Positions 27,208 to 38,700 of a stretch of 64,000 nucleotides of DNA are shown here, piece by piece. The notes beneath the pieces were generated by a model. The model was given only the letters and a program-made list of their open reading frames with translations. It was not told where the DNA came from and ran no database searches. The translations under genes were made by a program, and so were the position numbers. How positions within the stretch are numbered: the stretch's first letter is position 1; the number at the start of each line of letters is the position of its first letter. The DNA comes from Monarcha castaneiventris obscurior. Lineage: Eukaryota > Chordata > Aves > Passeriformes > Monarchidae. Location: NCBI GenBank assembly GCA_026261815.1, contig JAMPIT010000354.1:868001-932000 (forward strand), written 5' to 3'.

Positions 27208-27797
27208 CTCCACTGCTGCTGCTCCCCGCACTGCCTTCACATGTCACCTGTGGGACAAGGAGGGCATGGCTGAGCACCCAGGGGTCCCACCCCACCCACC
27301 TGCCAGGGAAAGGGCTCCTGGTGGCACCCAAAAGGGATGGATCCTGCCCTGAGGCGTTCTGCAGGTGCTCATCGCCAGGGCACTGAGGGATCTGAGCTGT
27401 GGGTGACTGACCTGGAAAGGCACCGTGGTTCCCAGGGACGATTCCCGGGGACCAGGAGTGTTTCAGGCAAAATAGAGCTGGGCCAAGAGAGCAGGAAGGA
27501 GTAATGAACCCATGGGAGGGGCCCTCAGGCAGCCCCCAGGCTGGGGCAGCTGCCAGGCAGGTCTGGCCAGCAGTGCCACAGACATGGCCAGGGACTGCTG
27601 CCCTTATCCCTGTGTCACCTGGAATGCCTGAGCCTGAAAAAGGCACCCAAAAACCATGGGAGTGGCATTAGGTGGTCTGGACAAGGGGTGCCAGCCCCCA
27701 GCAGAGGTGACAGCAGCTCAGCTCTCTGTCACATGCCAGAGGAGTGGTGCTGTTCCAAACCCAGCTGGGACAGACCCCATCAGCACAGAGCTGGCTG

Positions 27798-28135
27798 GGA
27801 AGATGGGAAAGAATCATGGAATGCCAGGATGGTCTGGGTTGGAAAGGACCTTAAAGCCCACCCAGTGCCACCCCCTGCCATGGGCAGGGACACCTCCCAC
27901 TGTCCCAGGCTGCTCCAAGCCCCATCCAACCTGGCCTTGGGCACTGCCAGGGATCCAGGGGCAGCCACAGCTTCTCTGGGCACCTTGTGCCAGGGCGTCC
28001 CCACCCTCACAGGAGGAATTTCTTTCCAATAGCCCATCTGAATCTCCACTTTCAGTTTAAACCCATTCTCCCTTGTCCTGTCACTGTCTGCCCACGTAGA
28101 GCCCTCTCCACATTTTTTAAAAGCCCCTCTAAGTA
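27798..28135 (-). mobile_element. CR1 LINE 3' end
   Basis: Minus-sense copy that starts 'gaatcatggaatgcc' and runs through 'tgggcagggacacctccc' to 'cccttgtcctgtcactgtctg'. It lies in the 5' UTR intron of PLEKHM1. Confidence 0.85.
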
Positions 28136-28609
28136 CTAGAAGGCTTCTGGCTCTCCATGAACCCCAGGATCTCCCCATGCTGGGGGATGCCAGGGCTGCT
28201 CAGCTGCTTTGGTGGGAGACAGAGAAAAATCAGTGCCCTCCTGCTATGGAAAATCCTGGAAAAACCTGATCCGAGCAGCCTGGGCAGCCTGGCCAGGTCA
28301 CCCGCCACTGCAGGGTTGCAGACAACAAGGGACCTTTGACTTCTGACTCTTAAGCTTCCTGCCCTGCTCCTCCCTCGGAGCTGTCTGCAAAACCCAGCTG
28401 TGCCTGGAGCCTCTGAGCAGAGCGTGTGGTGTTAGCAGGACATCCATGGCACAGCTGGATCCCTCACCACCCAGGGCTGGATCCCTCACTCCATGGCTGG
28501 ATTCCTCACCAAACACAGCAGGGCCTGGCATGCAAAGGGGTCTGAGAGCTGTTCCAGCACCTGCTACTGCTCACAGCTTCCTAAGAATATAAGAGGCTGG
28601 AGAAGGAAT

Positions 28610-28890
28610 TTATTTATAGAATCCCAGCATGGTTTGGGCTGGAAGGGACCCTAAGAACCATCCTGTTCCACCCCCTGCCACGGGCAGGGACACCTTCCAC
28701 TGTCCCAGGGTGCTCCAAACCCTGTCCAACCTGGCCTTGGACACTGCCAGGGATCCAGGGGCAGCCACAGCTTCTCTGGGCACCCTGTGCCAGGGCCTCC
28801 CCACCCTCCCAGGGAACAATTCCTTCCCAATATCCCATCTAATCCTCTCCTCTGTCAGTGTGAAACCATTCCACCTTGTCCTATCGAGTT
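28610..28890 (-). mobile_element. CR1 LINE 3' end
   Basis: Minus-sense copy of the same subfamily as 27,798-28,135 ('agaatcccagcatggtttggg' to 'caccttgtcctatcgag'). It is a second insertion less than 1 kb away in the same orientation. Confidence 0.85.
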
Positions 28891-29164
28891 ATTCCCTGAA
28901 GCTGGAATCACTTGCCATCCAAATGAGAAGGAGAGCCCAGCTGTTGGCTGCAGGGTTGGATCTGCCACTGGCAGAGAACAGGCTTGGAATGGCATTGATG
29001 TCTCAGGTTTTATTTGCAAGCCAACACAAAATCCCCAGAGCTTTCCCTGAGCAGAGCTGACAGTATCAACCTGCCCCTCTCCTGCCAAGCCTGGGCAATG
29101 GTTTGCTGAGCAGCTCCTACACAGCCACAGCCAATCCTGAAGGCAGCGGTGTCCAAATCAGGAG

Positions 29165-29330
29165 CAGTTTAAACCCAGAGTGGTCCAAATCTGGAGTGGC
29201 CCAAACCCAGAGCAGCCCAAGTTTGGAGCAGCCCACATCTGGAGCAGTTTAAACCCAGAGCAGCCCAAGTCTGGAGCAGCCCAAATCCAGAGCATCCCAG
29301 ACTAGGAATATCCCAGATCCAGAGCATCCT
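29165..29330. repeat. 'gagcagcccaaatctg' minisatellite
   Basis: About ten imperfect 16-base units ('gagcagcccaagtctg' and 'gagcatcccaga') in the PLEKHM1 5' UTR intron. Confidence 0.85.
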
Positions 29331-29734
29331 GTGCAAGTACCACCCCAACTGGCCCTGCTGAGAGCAGTAGGACAAGTTTGCTCCTTGGGGCCAAACACAG
29401 CACGGACCCTCAGTGTTTCCAGGGTTCACAGATGATTTCAGAGAAAACGAAACTGTTTTTGCTGCGACTTGTCATAAGATTTCCTCTCCTGGTGTTGCAA
29501 CACAGAACTGGGGGAGGGGAGCACAGGGATTACAGGACAGTTAACCTCTGGCTCAGGGGCTGCTGGAGGGGCTGGGGGAGCGAGGGGCCCCTGAACTGGC
29601 AGCAGTGGTTGACAAGGACCACAGGGAGCCACCCCCATCTCTGTCCTCCACCTGGGAGGCTCCTCAGGGCTGGGCAGCCTCTGCCCCTTTCCCCATCACC
29701 TCCCTGAGGACAAGAGACACAACAACCCTGAGAC

Positions 29735-29905
29735 ACTGCAGGTGGGAGACCCACAGATGGGAGAGTCAGGGTGGGAAATCCAAGGGCAGGAGAACCAAGA
29801 GTGAGAGGAGACCCAGGTGTGGGAGAAGACTCAAGGGTGAGAGACGTGAGGGTGGGAGATTTGAGGGGGAGATCCGAGGGTGGGAGACCCAAGGGGGGGC
29901 ACAGG
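29735..29905. repeat. 'gtgggagacccaagg' minisatellite
   Basis: About ten imperfect G/A-rich units of 14-18 bases ('gggtgggagatttgagg', 'gtgggagacccaagg') in the PLEKHM1 5' UTR intron. Confidence 0.8.
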
Positions 29906-32452
29906 GTGGCATTTCTCATGCCCAGCGAGGCAGAACAGGTGTTCCAGCTCCAGGACCACCCTGGAGTTCTGAGCTGGTCGCAGGGAAAGGGGTGACAGCA
30001 GAGGTTTCGCAAAGACTTCATCTGAGTTTTACAAAGACCTGGTCTAAGTTTTACAAAGTGAGAGTTATTCCCCCCAAACACTCTCCTTTGCCAGCATCAC
30101 CTCTCCCAGTGCCTTGCAGGAGGCGAGAGCTGAGGAGGACAACCCGCCACCTTCACCACGGGACTCTCCACTCCCACCACGACCAGTCCAACCAGTTTGT
30201 TCCAGTGCCATGAATCCACACGGCACCACTTCTGTTGGGACAGCATTTTCCTGAATAACGAGTGCAAGGAAGCAGCTCTGAGGCAGATTTCACCTAACAA
30301 ATCTTGGGTGAAACATAGGGAAATCGGAACAGCAGCCCTGGTGCTGGGTTTAGAAAGAACCAGAGGGCTCTGGAGCACTTTCAGGCAGATCCTGGAAAGC
30401 CACGGCTGTTCCTTGTGATCTTGGAAGATAAGAGATGGGATGGACGTGCAAACAAAGAGACAAGCACAGCTACAGCAGAGAAAACCCACCAGGTTTCCCA
30501 GCAGTAAGCACCCCGGCGCCTCCCAGGGTGAAACAGGGCAAAGCAAACAAGTGAAGAACAACCCCAAGCAGGGAGTCCGACCTACCCAGGAGAAGAGTTA
30601 CGGTGCAAGGGCAGAGCTGCTGATTTCCCAAACTCCTGCAAACCAGCCAGATTCCTTGGGAAAAGCTGGAATCAAAACTCCTGCCAGCAGAGCAGAGCCC
30701 CTGTCCCAGAGCTCGGCTCCTCAGTCTCCCAAGAAGCGACGCTCTGCGAGTTATAAATAAACAGCAGGTCACTGCCTGTGCTCTGGGATGGAAAACAACA
30801 GCCCACGACGGCAGCGTGAGCGGTGACTCAAGGCCTGGACATGGAGACAGTCATTTTCCAAGCACGAGTGCTGTGCCAGTCACCCTCTGCCCTGGGGACA
30901 TGGGGGCTCTGGAGGCACGGTGGGTCCAAGGGCTGCTGTGGGGACAGTGCTCTCCTCCCACACAGCTCCTGCTCTCCACACAGAGCTGAGTGCAAGCTGG
31001 GCCCAGAGGCAGCCCAGAAGCAGGAAAGCCAGTGGCATGGCATGGGGATTGGATGGTGGGAGGATAAAACCCCTGGGAACAGCTCAGCGAGGGTTAGACA
31101 GGACAGAGCCCCAGCAGGACCCTCATGATCCAACTTTGGCTCTTTCCCTGGGCCCAGTCTGAGGCAGCAGTGCTGTGATTCCCAGGGCAGGAACACGGGC
31201 ATGGAGTGAGGATGGGACCATCACACCACCCTCATCCCTATTTCTCACAGCTGACAAACCTGGTGGTGATCGGAGAAGTGTCACCAACGATGAACCCGTC
31301 CAGCTTCTGCCCCGTGGGGGCCCAGAAGCAGCTGGGGGAGGAAGAGCAGCCACTGAACTTCCAGCCTGGATGTGAGACTGTGGTTCCGAAACACTCCAAA
31401 CTGGGAATTTCTTTCAGCCTGTTACCTACTCCTGCACCAGGCTACAATGTGCCAGAGCCACTGGGAGAGCTGGGGTTGATTTTCCGTGGCGCTGCAGCTG
31501 CTGGAGCCGCCATGCATGGGCCAAGCAGGTTGTGAAAGCCCCAGCGTGTCGAGGCAAGATGTTCCCAGGTTTATGCTCCCAGTTTTTGTGTTGCTTTGGA
31601 TTCCCAGTGCTGGAGTTTCCCCGTGGATGTTCCTGGTGCCATCCGGCTGGGCGGGCGGCTCGCATCCCTCGGCAGGGGGACGACGGTTGCTGCGAGGAAG
31701 GCAATGAGGAAAGGGCTCTTTAATCTGTACATTTTACACAATAATTACCCAGAGCTTGTTTGCAACTGCTCATTTTCTGTGATTTATTGAGAACCTAACA
31801 CATGATAAATCAGGGAAAGCTGTAAGAATCCCACAGGTGCTGGGATCTCTGGCTGGTGGGAGGAACAGGCTGAAAGATTTGGGGTGTCAGCGCTGGAGAC
31901 AGTGAATTGAGGACCAGACACCAACCCTCAGCGGGGGCCCATGGAAAGGCACATCTGACCTGCGGTCCCCCCACGGGGGACACGGAGAGGAGGAATGAGG
32001 GACCAAGGCCGCTGGCTGGGCAGCGCAGGCCAGGCGTGCGGGGCCTGGCACGGGGAGGCCGGGGGCTGCCGGGGGCGGCTGTGGGGGCACGCGGGTGACT
32101 GCGGAGGGATCAGGGCCTGCCCGCCTCTGGGGAGAGGTGAGCGGCCGTGGGAAGCTGGGGGAGGAGCGCTCGCTTGCACCACCCTGCACCCCCTCCCCCC
32201 GCACCCCCTGTCAGACCCCATCCCCCGCACCCCCTGGCTGGCCCTCAGCACCCGCACCCCATGGGCGCCCATCACCCTGCAGCCCTTGCTAGACCCCCGT
32301 CACTCTGCACCCCCATCACCGCGCACCCCATGGCCCCCATCGCCGCGCACCCCTTGTCAGACCCGCACCCCGTGCACCCCACGGGCCCCGCTCACCCCGC
32401 ACCTCCTGTCAGGCCCCATCGCCCCCGCTGCCCCCCGGCCCGCCCCGCTCAC

Positions 32453-32535
32453 CGGCCCCGCGTCTCCGGCCGGGGAACCCGGAAGTGCCGGGAGCGCACA
32501 CGCCCCGCCTACATGACGTCACCACGCGGCGAGGC
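32453..32535 (-). promoter_or_regulatory. PLEKHM1: PLEKHM1 promoter and non-coding first exon
   Basis: On the minus strand a consensus donor (GGCCG then GTGAGC) sits at 32452, with GC-rich sequence upstream. A full palindromic CRE (TGACGTCA) lies at 32514-32521, a GC box (GGCGGGGCG) near 32502-32510, and an ETS-type CACTTCCGG at 32479-32487. This combination is typical of a TATA-less housekeeping promoter. Transcription start and exon length are inferred. Confidence 0.6.
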
Positions 32536-32589
32536 AGCACCGAGAACCCCGGGCCACGCCCCGCGGTCAGCGCGCGGAGGCGCGCGCGG

Positions 32590-33655
32590 GAGCTCGGACA
32601 CGCACGGACACAGCCGGACACACCCACGGATACAGCCGGACACACCCACGGACACATCCACGGACACACACGGACACATCCACGGACACAGCCGGACACA
32701 GCCGGACACACACACGGACACATCCACGGACACACACGGACACATCCACGGACACAGCCGGACACACACACGGACACAGCCGGACACACACACGGACACA
32801 CACACGGACACACACGGACACACACACGGACACAGCCGGACACACTCACGGACACAGCCGGACACACACACGGACACAGCCGGACACAGCCGGACACACA
32901 GCCGGACACAGCCGGACACACACACGGACACACACACGGACACAGCCGGACACGCACGGACACAGCCGGACACGCACATACATGCAGCTGGACACAGCTG
33001 GACACACACGGACACACCCACGGACACCCACGGACACAGCCGGACACACCCACGGACACAGCCGGACACAGCCGGACACACCCACGGACACAGCCGGACA
33101 CACCCACGGACACACAGCCGGACACACCCACGGCCACACTCACGGACACAGCCGGACATGCACGGACACACACACGGACACATCCACGGACACACACATG
33201 GACACACACGGACACACACACGGACACACACACAGACACAGCCGGACATGCACGGACACACACACGGACACAGCCGGACACACACACGGACACAGCCGGA
33301 CACACACGGACACACACACGGACACACACACAGACACAGCCGGACATGCACGGACACGCACACGGACACAGCCGGACACACACACGGACACAGCCGGACA
33401 CACACGGACACTGCTGGACACACACACGGACACAGCCAGACACACACGGACACTGCTGGACACGCACATGGACGCAGCTGGACACAGCTGGACACACACG
33501 GACAGACACCGGGACACACCTGGACACACACATGGACACCCATGGACACACACATGGACATGCACGTGGGCACACTTGGGCACACATGGACACGCACATG
33601 GACACACACGGACACCCATGGACACACACATGGACACACATGAATCCCGTCACAC
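32590..33655. repeat. GGACACA(C/G) minisatellite array, about 1.06 kb
   Basis: Tandem units of 'cacggacacagccgga' and 'cacacggaca' (10-18 bases) start within about 60 bases of the PLEKHM1 promoter elements. The proximal part is rich in GCCGG variants, and the distal part drifts to 'catggacacacatgg'. Both strands stay open for more than 400 codons only because the units contain no stops. Confidence 0.95.
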
Positions 33656-33919
33656 ACGCAGCCCTCTGGAACATGACAGCCCCGGGAAGGCTGCAGCTCC
33701 AGAGGCTGGGCTGCGGTGACTGCTTGGATCCCTCCTGTTCCCTGTTCAGGCGCCAGGGAGGAGCTTTGGGGTGTCCTAAGCACGGCACCCACCAGCAGCA
33801 TCCTCCTCTGCAGAGAGGGGTCATGGAGTCAGTGGTGCAGATCTCGGGGTGCATCTTATCTCTGGGTAACAGCATTTCCTTAGGCTACTTCCATCTGGAA
33901 TACGAGCAGGGAAACAACA

Positions 33920-34180
33920 TCTGAGGAAATAAAACCAAGGAAATAACAGTGAAGGAAATTCAAGGACATAGTCAAGGAAACAGTAGTAAGGAAATAGCCA
34001 AGAATATAGCCTCCAAGGAAGTAGGATCAAAGGAAGCAAGAGCAAGTAAATGACAAGGAAACAACAGCTAAAGAACTGGGATCCAAAGAAATAGCCTGGA
34101 AATAGCCACCAAAGTAACAGCATCTGGGGAAAGCCTCAGCAGTTCTGACATTAGAACAAGACCTGAAGAAAAAGTGCAGG
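33920..34180 (-). pseudogene. diverged LRRC37 3' UTR remnant with AAGGAAATA repeat
   Basis: A run of 'aaggaaatarc' units leads into 'aaagcctcagcagttctgacattagaac'. It aligns with the LRRC37 3' UTR in the left arm (35,570-35,670: 'aaggaaataacaac...gagcatcagcagttcctatac'), same strand. No coding exon is recognisable. The rest of 33,656-34,586 appears unique. Confidence 0.5.
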
Positions 34181-35439
34181 CATTGCCTGTACAAAAGTAT
34201 GTGCCAGGCCCTTGATTCCCAGGAAAATGAACCCCTGGTTGAGCTGTGCAATGGAGAGTACTGGAATGTGGAGAAAGAGATTTTCCTACACCCTTCAACT
34301 TGCTGGGAAGACACTGGGCTTGACTTACGTGGTTGGAAATGGGCAGGCACTGCAAAGCACAGTGGAAGGGAAGGAGAGGTGAGAAAGAGCAGGACACACA
34401 TGGTACCTGACCTCACCTACTCTACATCCTCGTACTTCTTCCTCCCTCTCCATCAAAGATTTTCAGAGAACCCCACAACAATTTGCTTGTGTCCCAGAGG
34501 TTCCCAGAGCCACCAAGAGCTCCCGCTCTGCCACCACTCAGTTCAGCTCCCAAGGATGCACAGGGGCATCAAGAATGAAAAAAATGCAACCATCAGCCTG
34601 GGAGCCAGGCGGGTGTGAACGAGGGCAAATGGAAGGAGGAAGAGGAGGAAACCTCAGGGGTGCAGAGGGGACAATGCTGCTTGTGCAGCTCCAGGCCAGC
34701 ACCACGGGGACACCAGGGCCATGGCCTCTGCAGGAGGACACCGGCCATTCCCCTTCCCACCCACCACCCGGAGCTCTTGTGCTTGCTGAAGACATTTGTA
34801 ACACAAAAATGTTGACCCAAGAAGCAGAGGATCCCCACGGCTGTTGCCAGCAGGCAGAAGGAGGGGACAGAAAAGACAGGGGGAATGGAGACAGGTCCCT
34901 GCTCAGGGCAGCAGGGGAATTCCCTCCTGGCCCATCTCACCTGCCTGGCTCCCTCTACACAACAGGGAGGAGGCTCTGGGCCTCTGGGAACGGGACAATG
35001 ACGATGTGGACCAAGGTCCGTCCAGGTGGGAGGGGCTGCCCAGGATGAGTCGGTCCAGCCGTGCTGGTTGAGAGGCTCCCTTGGACGCTGTCCTGAGGGG
35101 CAGAGGAGTCCAGGGAGGCTGGGCATTGTGCAAGGAGGAATCCTTGAAGGCACAGGCAGGAACAGGCTGTGCCCGTGTGCCCAAGGATGAGCTGGCGGGC
35201 AAGCAAAGCGGCTGAGCAGGAAGCTTTGGCTGGGACTCAGGGAAAACACAGAATTTACAGCTTGGGAAGAAGGGCAGCACCGCAGGAGGACGGCGAGGAT
35301 GTCGTTGGGATATGCAGGGAGAAAGGCAGAAAGGCAAAGGTCCAGCTGGAACCAAATTTGGCCAATGCCATGAGGGAGAACAGAAACGGCTTTTACAAAT
35401 ACATCAGCAACACCAGGAGGAACAAGAACAATCTTCATT

Positions 35440-35445
35440 TTTATT
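35440..35445 (-). promoter_or_regulatory. LRRC37: poly(A) signal of left LRRC37 copy
   Basis: AATAAA on the minus strand, about 280 bases past the stop codon, in a segment identical to the right copy and to the spacer fragment. Confidence 0.6.
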
Positions 35446-35725
35446 GAACGCAGGGGGAAACATTGGCACAAGGGATGAGGAAAACCCTGAGGTACTGATG
35501 TCTTCTCTGGGTGTCCTGAGCTCGTGGCTGCCCACAGCACCCTCTGGCCTTCCCTCAGCAGTGACAGAAGGAAAATAAGAGTCAAAGAAAAAGCATCCAA
35601 GGAAATAACAACAGCCAATAAAACAGCATCCAAGGAGAGCATCAGCAGTTCCTATACTAAAACGGGAGGTGAAGAATTTCTGGCATCCCATTAACTTCTT
35701 CTTGAAAGTCTTCCACCTAAGTTCT

Positions 35726-38700
35726 TCACACTATGTCTTCCTGGGATGCTTCTCTCTGGGATTCATAGGCTTCCCTGATGCGTTGAAGCCACGGCAATTC
35801 AGATTTTGTGAACAGCGAAAAGCACTGGGAGGTGCCATGGAGCCTGTTGGAAGATGGGGGACACTGGGAGGAGCTCTCTGGCCTTTTCTGCTCTACATCC
35901 TGTGCCTCCTTGCACTCCTTCTTCGCCTTCCATGGCAGTTTTACACAGAACCTGAAGAAGCAGAAAGGGAGAATGGGGATAAAAAGAGAAGGCAGCAGGT
36001 GATGGAGGCTGAGGGCAGCAGGGCTGCCTGTGCTCTGCCCTGTCTGGGAAGCAGCTGCTGGAGGAGTTGGGAAGTGGCATTCCCAGCGCCGCAAACCAAT
36101 GGAGTGTGCAGGGTAAATGGGGAGAAAAAGGTTTTTGGGCATCACAGCCCCAGAAGTCCCTGCTCCCGGGCCATCAGCAGTGAGGTTTGGCCAGGGAGGG
36201 CTGCACCAGGTGCCAGCGCCTCTCCCTGCTCGGGGGGTGTGTCAGCAGAGCCGAAGGAAGAGGGGGAGCCCCAGCAGGGATGGCAATGGCTGGAGGAGCT
36301 GGGAATGAGCCTTGTATGCAAAAGGCAACAGGAGAGGATGGCAGTGAGTTCTTCACCAGCCGCTGTGGGGGAGGAAGCCAGGAAAGATAGGGCAGAGGCA
36401 TCAGCAGAGGAGACTGTTCTGGGAACAGAGAGGTGTTTGCTGGCGCTCACAGAAATTTGGGGCTGCACTGGAGCCCAAGACATCCATCCCAGCGCCGGTG
36501 CAGGAAGGGCTGGGAGCTCCCAGCCATGCCCAGCGCTCTTGCTCGGGACCCCCTTTCCCGGGGCTCCCCCAAACGTGACGGGTTTGAAACACAGCCAGGA
36601 GAGTCCTCGGCAGCGGCACCTCTGTGGCTGCGGGGCTCGGGGAGGAGTTGCTCTTCACAGGAAGGACTCTTGGTGGCACAGCAGTGGCATGGGCAGGGAG
36701 CAGTTACCTTTTCAGGCAGAAATTCCTGGCATGCCAGGGTTGGAAATCAGCTTCATGAGACAGTAAGCGCATCTGGGGGTGGAGAATGGGAGACTTGTTA
36801 GCATCAGTTTTCCTGTGATATTCCGCCAAACAGGAGAGGGCAAAAGCTCTCATTGCTGCATGGCTGAAGGCAGGAGAACAAAGCAAAGCTGGGCAGAGCT
36901 GGGACAGAAGGCAGGACAAGCTTCCCCCAGGCAGGCTGAACCCTGCTGAGCTGGGCGCTGTGGATGCTGCCACAAGCTCCAGGCTTGGAAAAGCATCTCC
37001 TATGGTACCCAGCAGGTGCAGGGGCATCCGCAGCAGCACCCAGGGCTTGTCACCTGGGCACTCCAGCTACAAGACAGACAGCTGGAGTCAAACAAGATAT
37101 TGGCTTACGTGGAAGACAGTCTTCAGCATCACAGCAATGATAATGAAGACAGACAACAAAACCACAAACACGATCATTTCCCCTGTGCGCTCTGCTTTCT
37201 GTTCAGAGAAAAGGAAAGAAGATCACGGGGGCAAGACGATTGCTCCTTCCATTCTCCCTTGCCCAGAAGGACTCACACAGCAGGGCCCAGCAGCTCTCCT
37301 ACCTTCTCTGTGGCTTCCTTGCCCTTGCCCAGGGCCGTGCGTCTGGACATGTCTTGCAGACGACACTGGCCTGTGCGTTCAGAGGCTCCCTGGTTCTCTT
37401 GCCTCTCACTGAGCACCTTTAGAAGCAGCCCAGTCTTCGAGACCATCTTGGCACAGGTCCGCTGGAGCTGGGGCAGGCTGCAGTCCATCCTCAGGGCTCG
37501 ATCCACGTGGGCCATGAACGTCCGCAGGCCTTTGTCCGGCACCAGCAAGCGCAGGTAACGATTGACCGTGGTTTCCAAGAGCTCTCCTGGAACCGGCACA
37601 AGGTCTGGGCCTTGGGGGCTCCCAGGTTCATTGAGGAACCTGAAACCTTTCTTCTGTTGCTTCCAGTGTGTCTCTGAGGTGTCAGGGATGATGTGGAGGT
37701 GCCCACTCAGAGATGAATGCCCCTCTTCAGCAGCAGGTTGGCTCTGAACCAATGGGTCAGAGAGAAAATCCAGGTTCCTATTTAGATGCTGGTCGACTTT
37801 GGGCTCTCCCACTGCTTTCATAGGGCCCATCACCTGGTAGAAAAGGGGATTATATCCAGCCGCATACTGGCTGTCCTCCTGCTGTTTGTGAGTCCTAATG
37901 AAGTTCTGCCTTGGAGCTGGATCTTGCTCCTCATGTCTGTGGTGTCTTTTGACAGACTTGTCATGAGTGGGGTTTAACCCACCAGCTACATCCCAGGGGT
38001 TTAATGCTTGCCAGTTCAAACGTGAGTCCTGCTGCTTGTGATCCCAGCTTGAGGGTGTCTTTTCCAGCACATCCTTCAGCCTGGCAGGCTGGGGCTGGTG
38101 TGGGACAATGCTTTTCACAGTCTTGATGCTTTTAGCCTTGTCCACAGTCGCCTTGAGCTTGGCTCTCAGGTCATCAATGCTTGTTTTGCCTTCATGCCCT
38201 GAGACGTGCTGAGGGGGATGTGAATTTGTTCTGGAATTGTCCGGGCTGCTGACATCACCCTCAGTGCTCAGGGTCAGGGCAACCGCAAGCGTTACGGTTC
38301 CATGATCTCCCAGGGAAGGCTCCTTGGGCTTGAGGCTCAACACTGGGCTGGTGTTCAGCTCTCTGGGCAGTTCTGTGTCCATTATTTCCCCCCGTGTCTG
38401 TAGCAGATGAGCTGTGTGAGCTGGAGAACACCAAGAGAGCAGATCAGCGGCTCAGCACAAACACAGGCTCAGAGGTTACCCCGAGCAGCAGGAGCTCATC
38501 TCGAGGCCAGGGAGCAGAGTGGGGGATGTGTTGTGGAGAGGATTCCCTTCCATCCATGCCATTATCCCCTCAGGGCAGAGCAGAGAGCTGGTTCTTTCCT
38601 GGTGTCTCCCGGGGTTTTGTTTGGGGGGAAGGGAAACATCCCGGGGGAATGGGTTTGCTGTCAGAGAGTTTCCCACAGCTCCAGAGGAGCCAGGAGTGGG

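Larger units (their letters stand above)
27248..32452 (-). other. PLEKHM1: PLEKHM1 5' UTR intron
   Basis: Stretch between the proposed non-coding first exon (32,453 and up) and the exon carrying the start codon, whose acceptor is at 27248. It holds two CR1 copies and two minisatellites listed separately. The rest is unique sequence in which I see no convincing exon. Confidence 0.55.

Noticed and set aside
32590..33655. CRISPR-like or telomeric repeat
   Set aside because: Units are contiguous without unique spacers and do not match TTAGGG. This is a eukaryotic minisatellite.
32147..33924. Open frames of more than 400 codons on both strands (His-Thr-Asp-Gly or Cys-Val-Pro repeats)
   Set aside because: They come from a stop-free minisatellite unit. 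They are open on both strands in several frames and have no gene-like composition.
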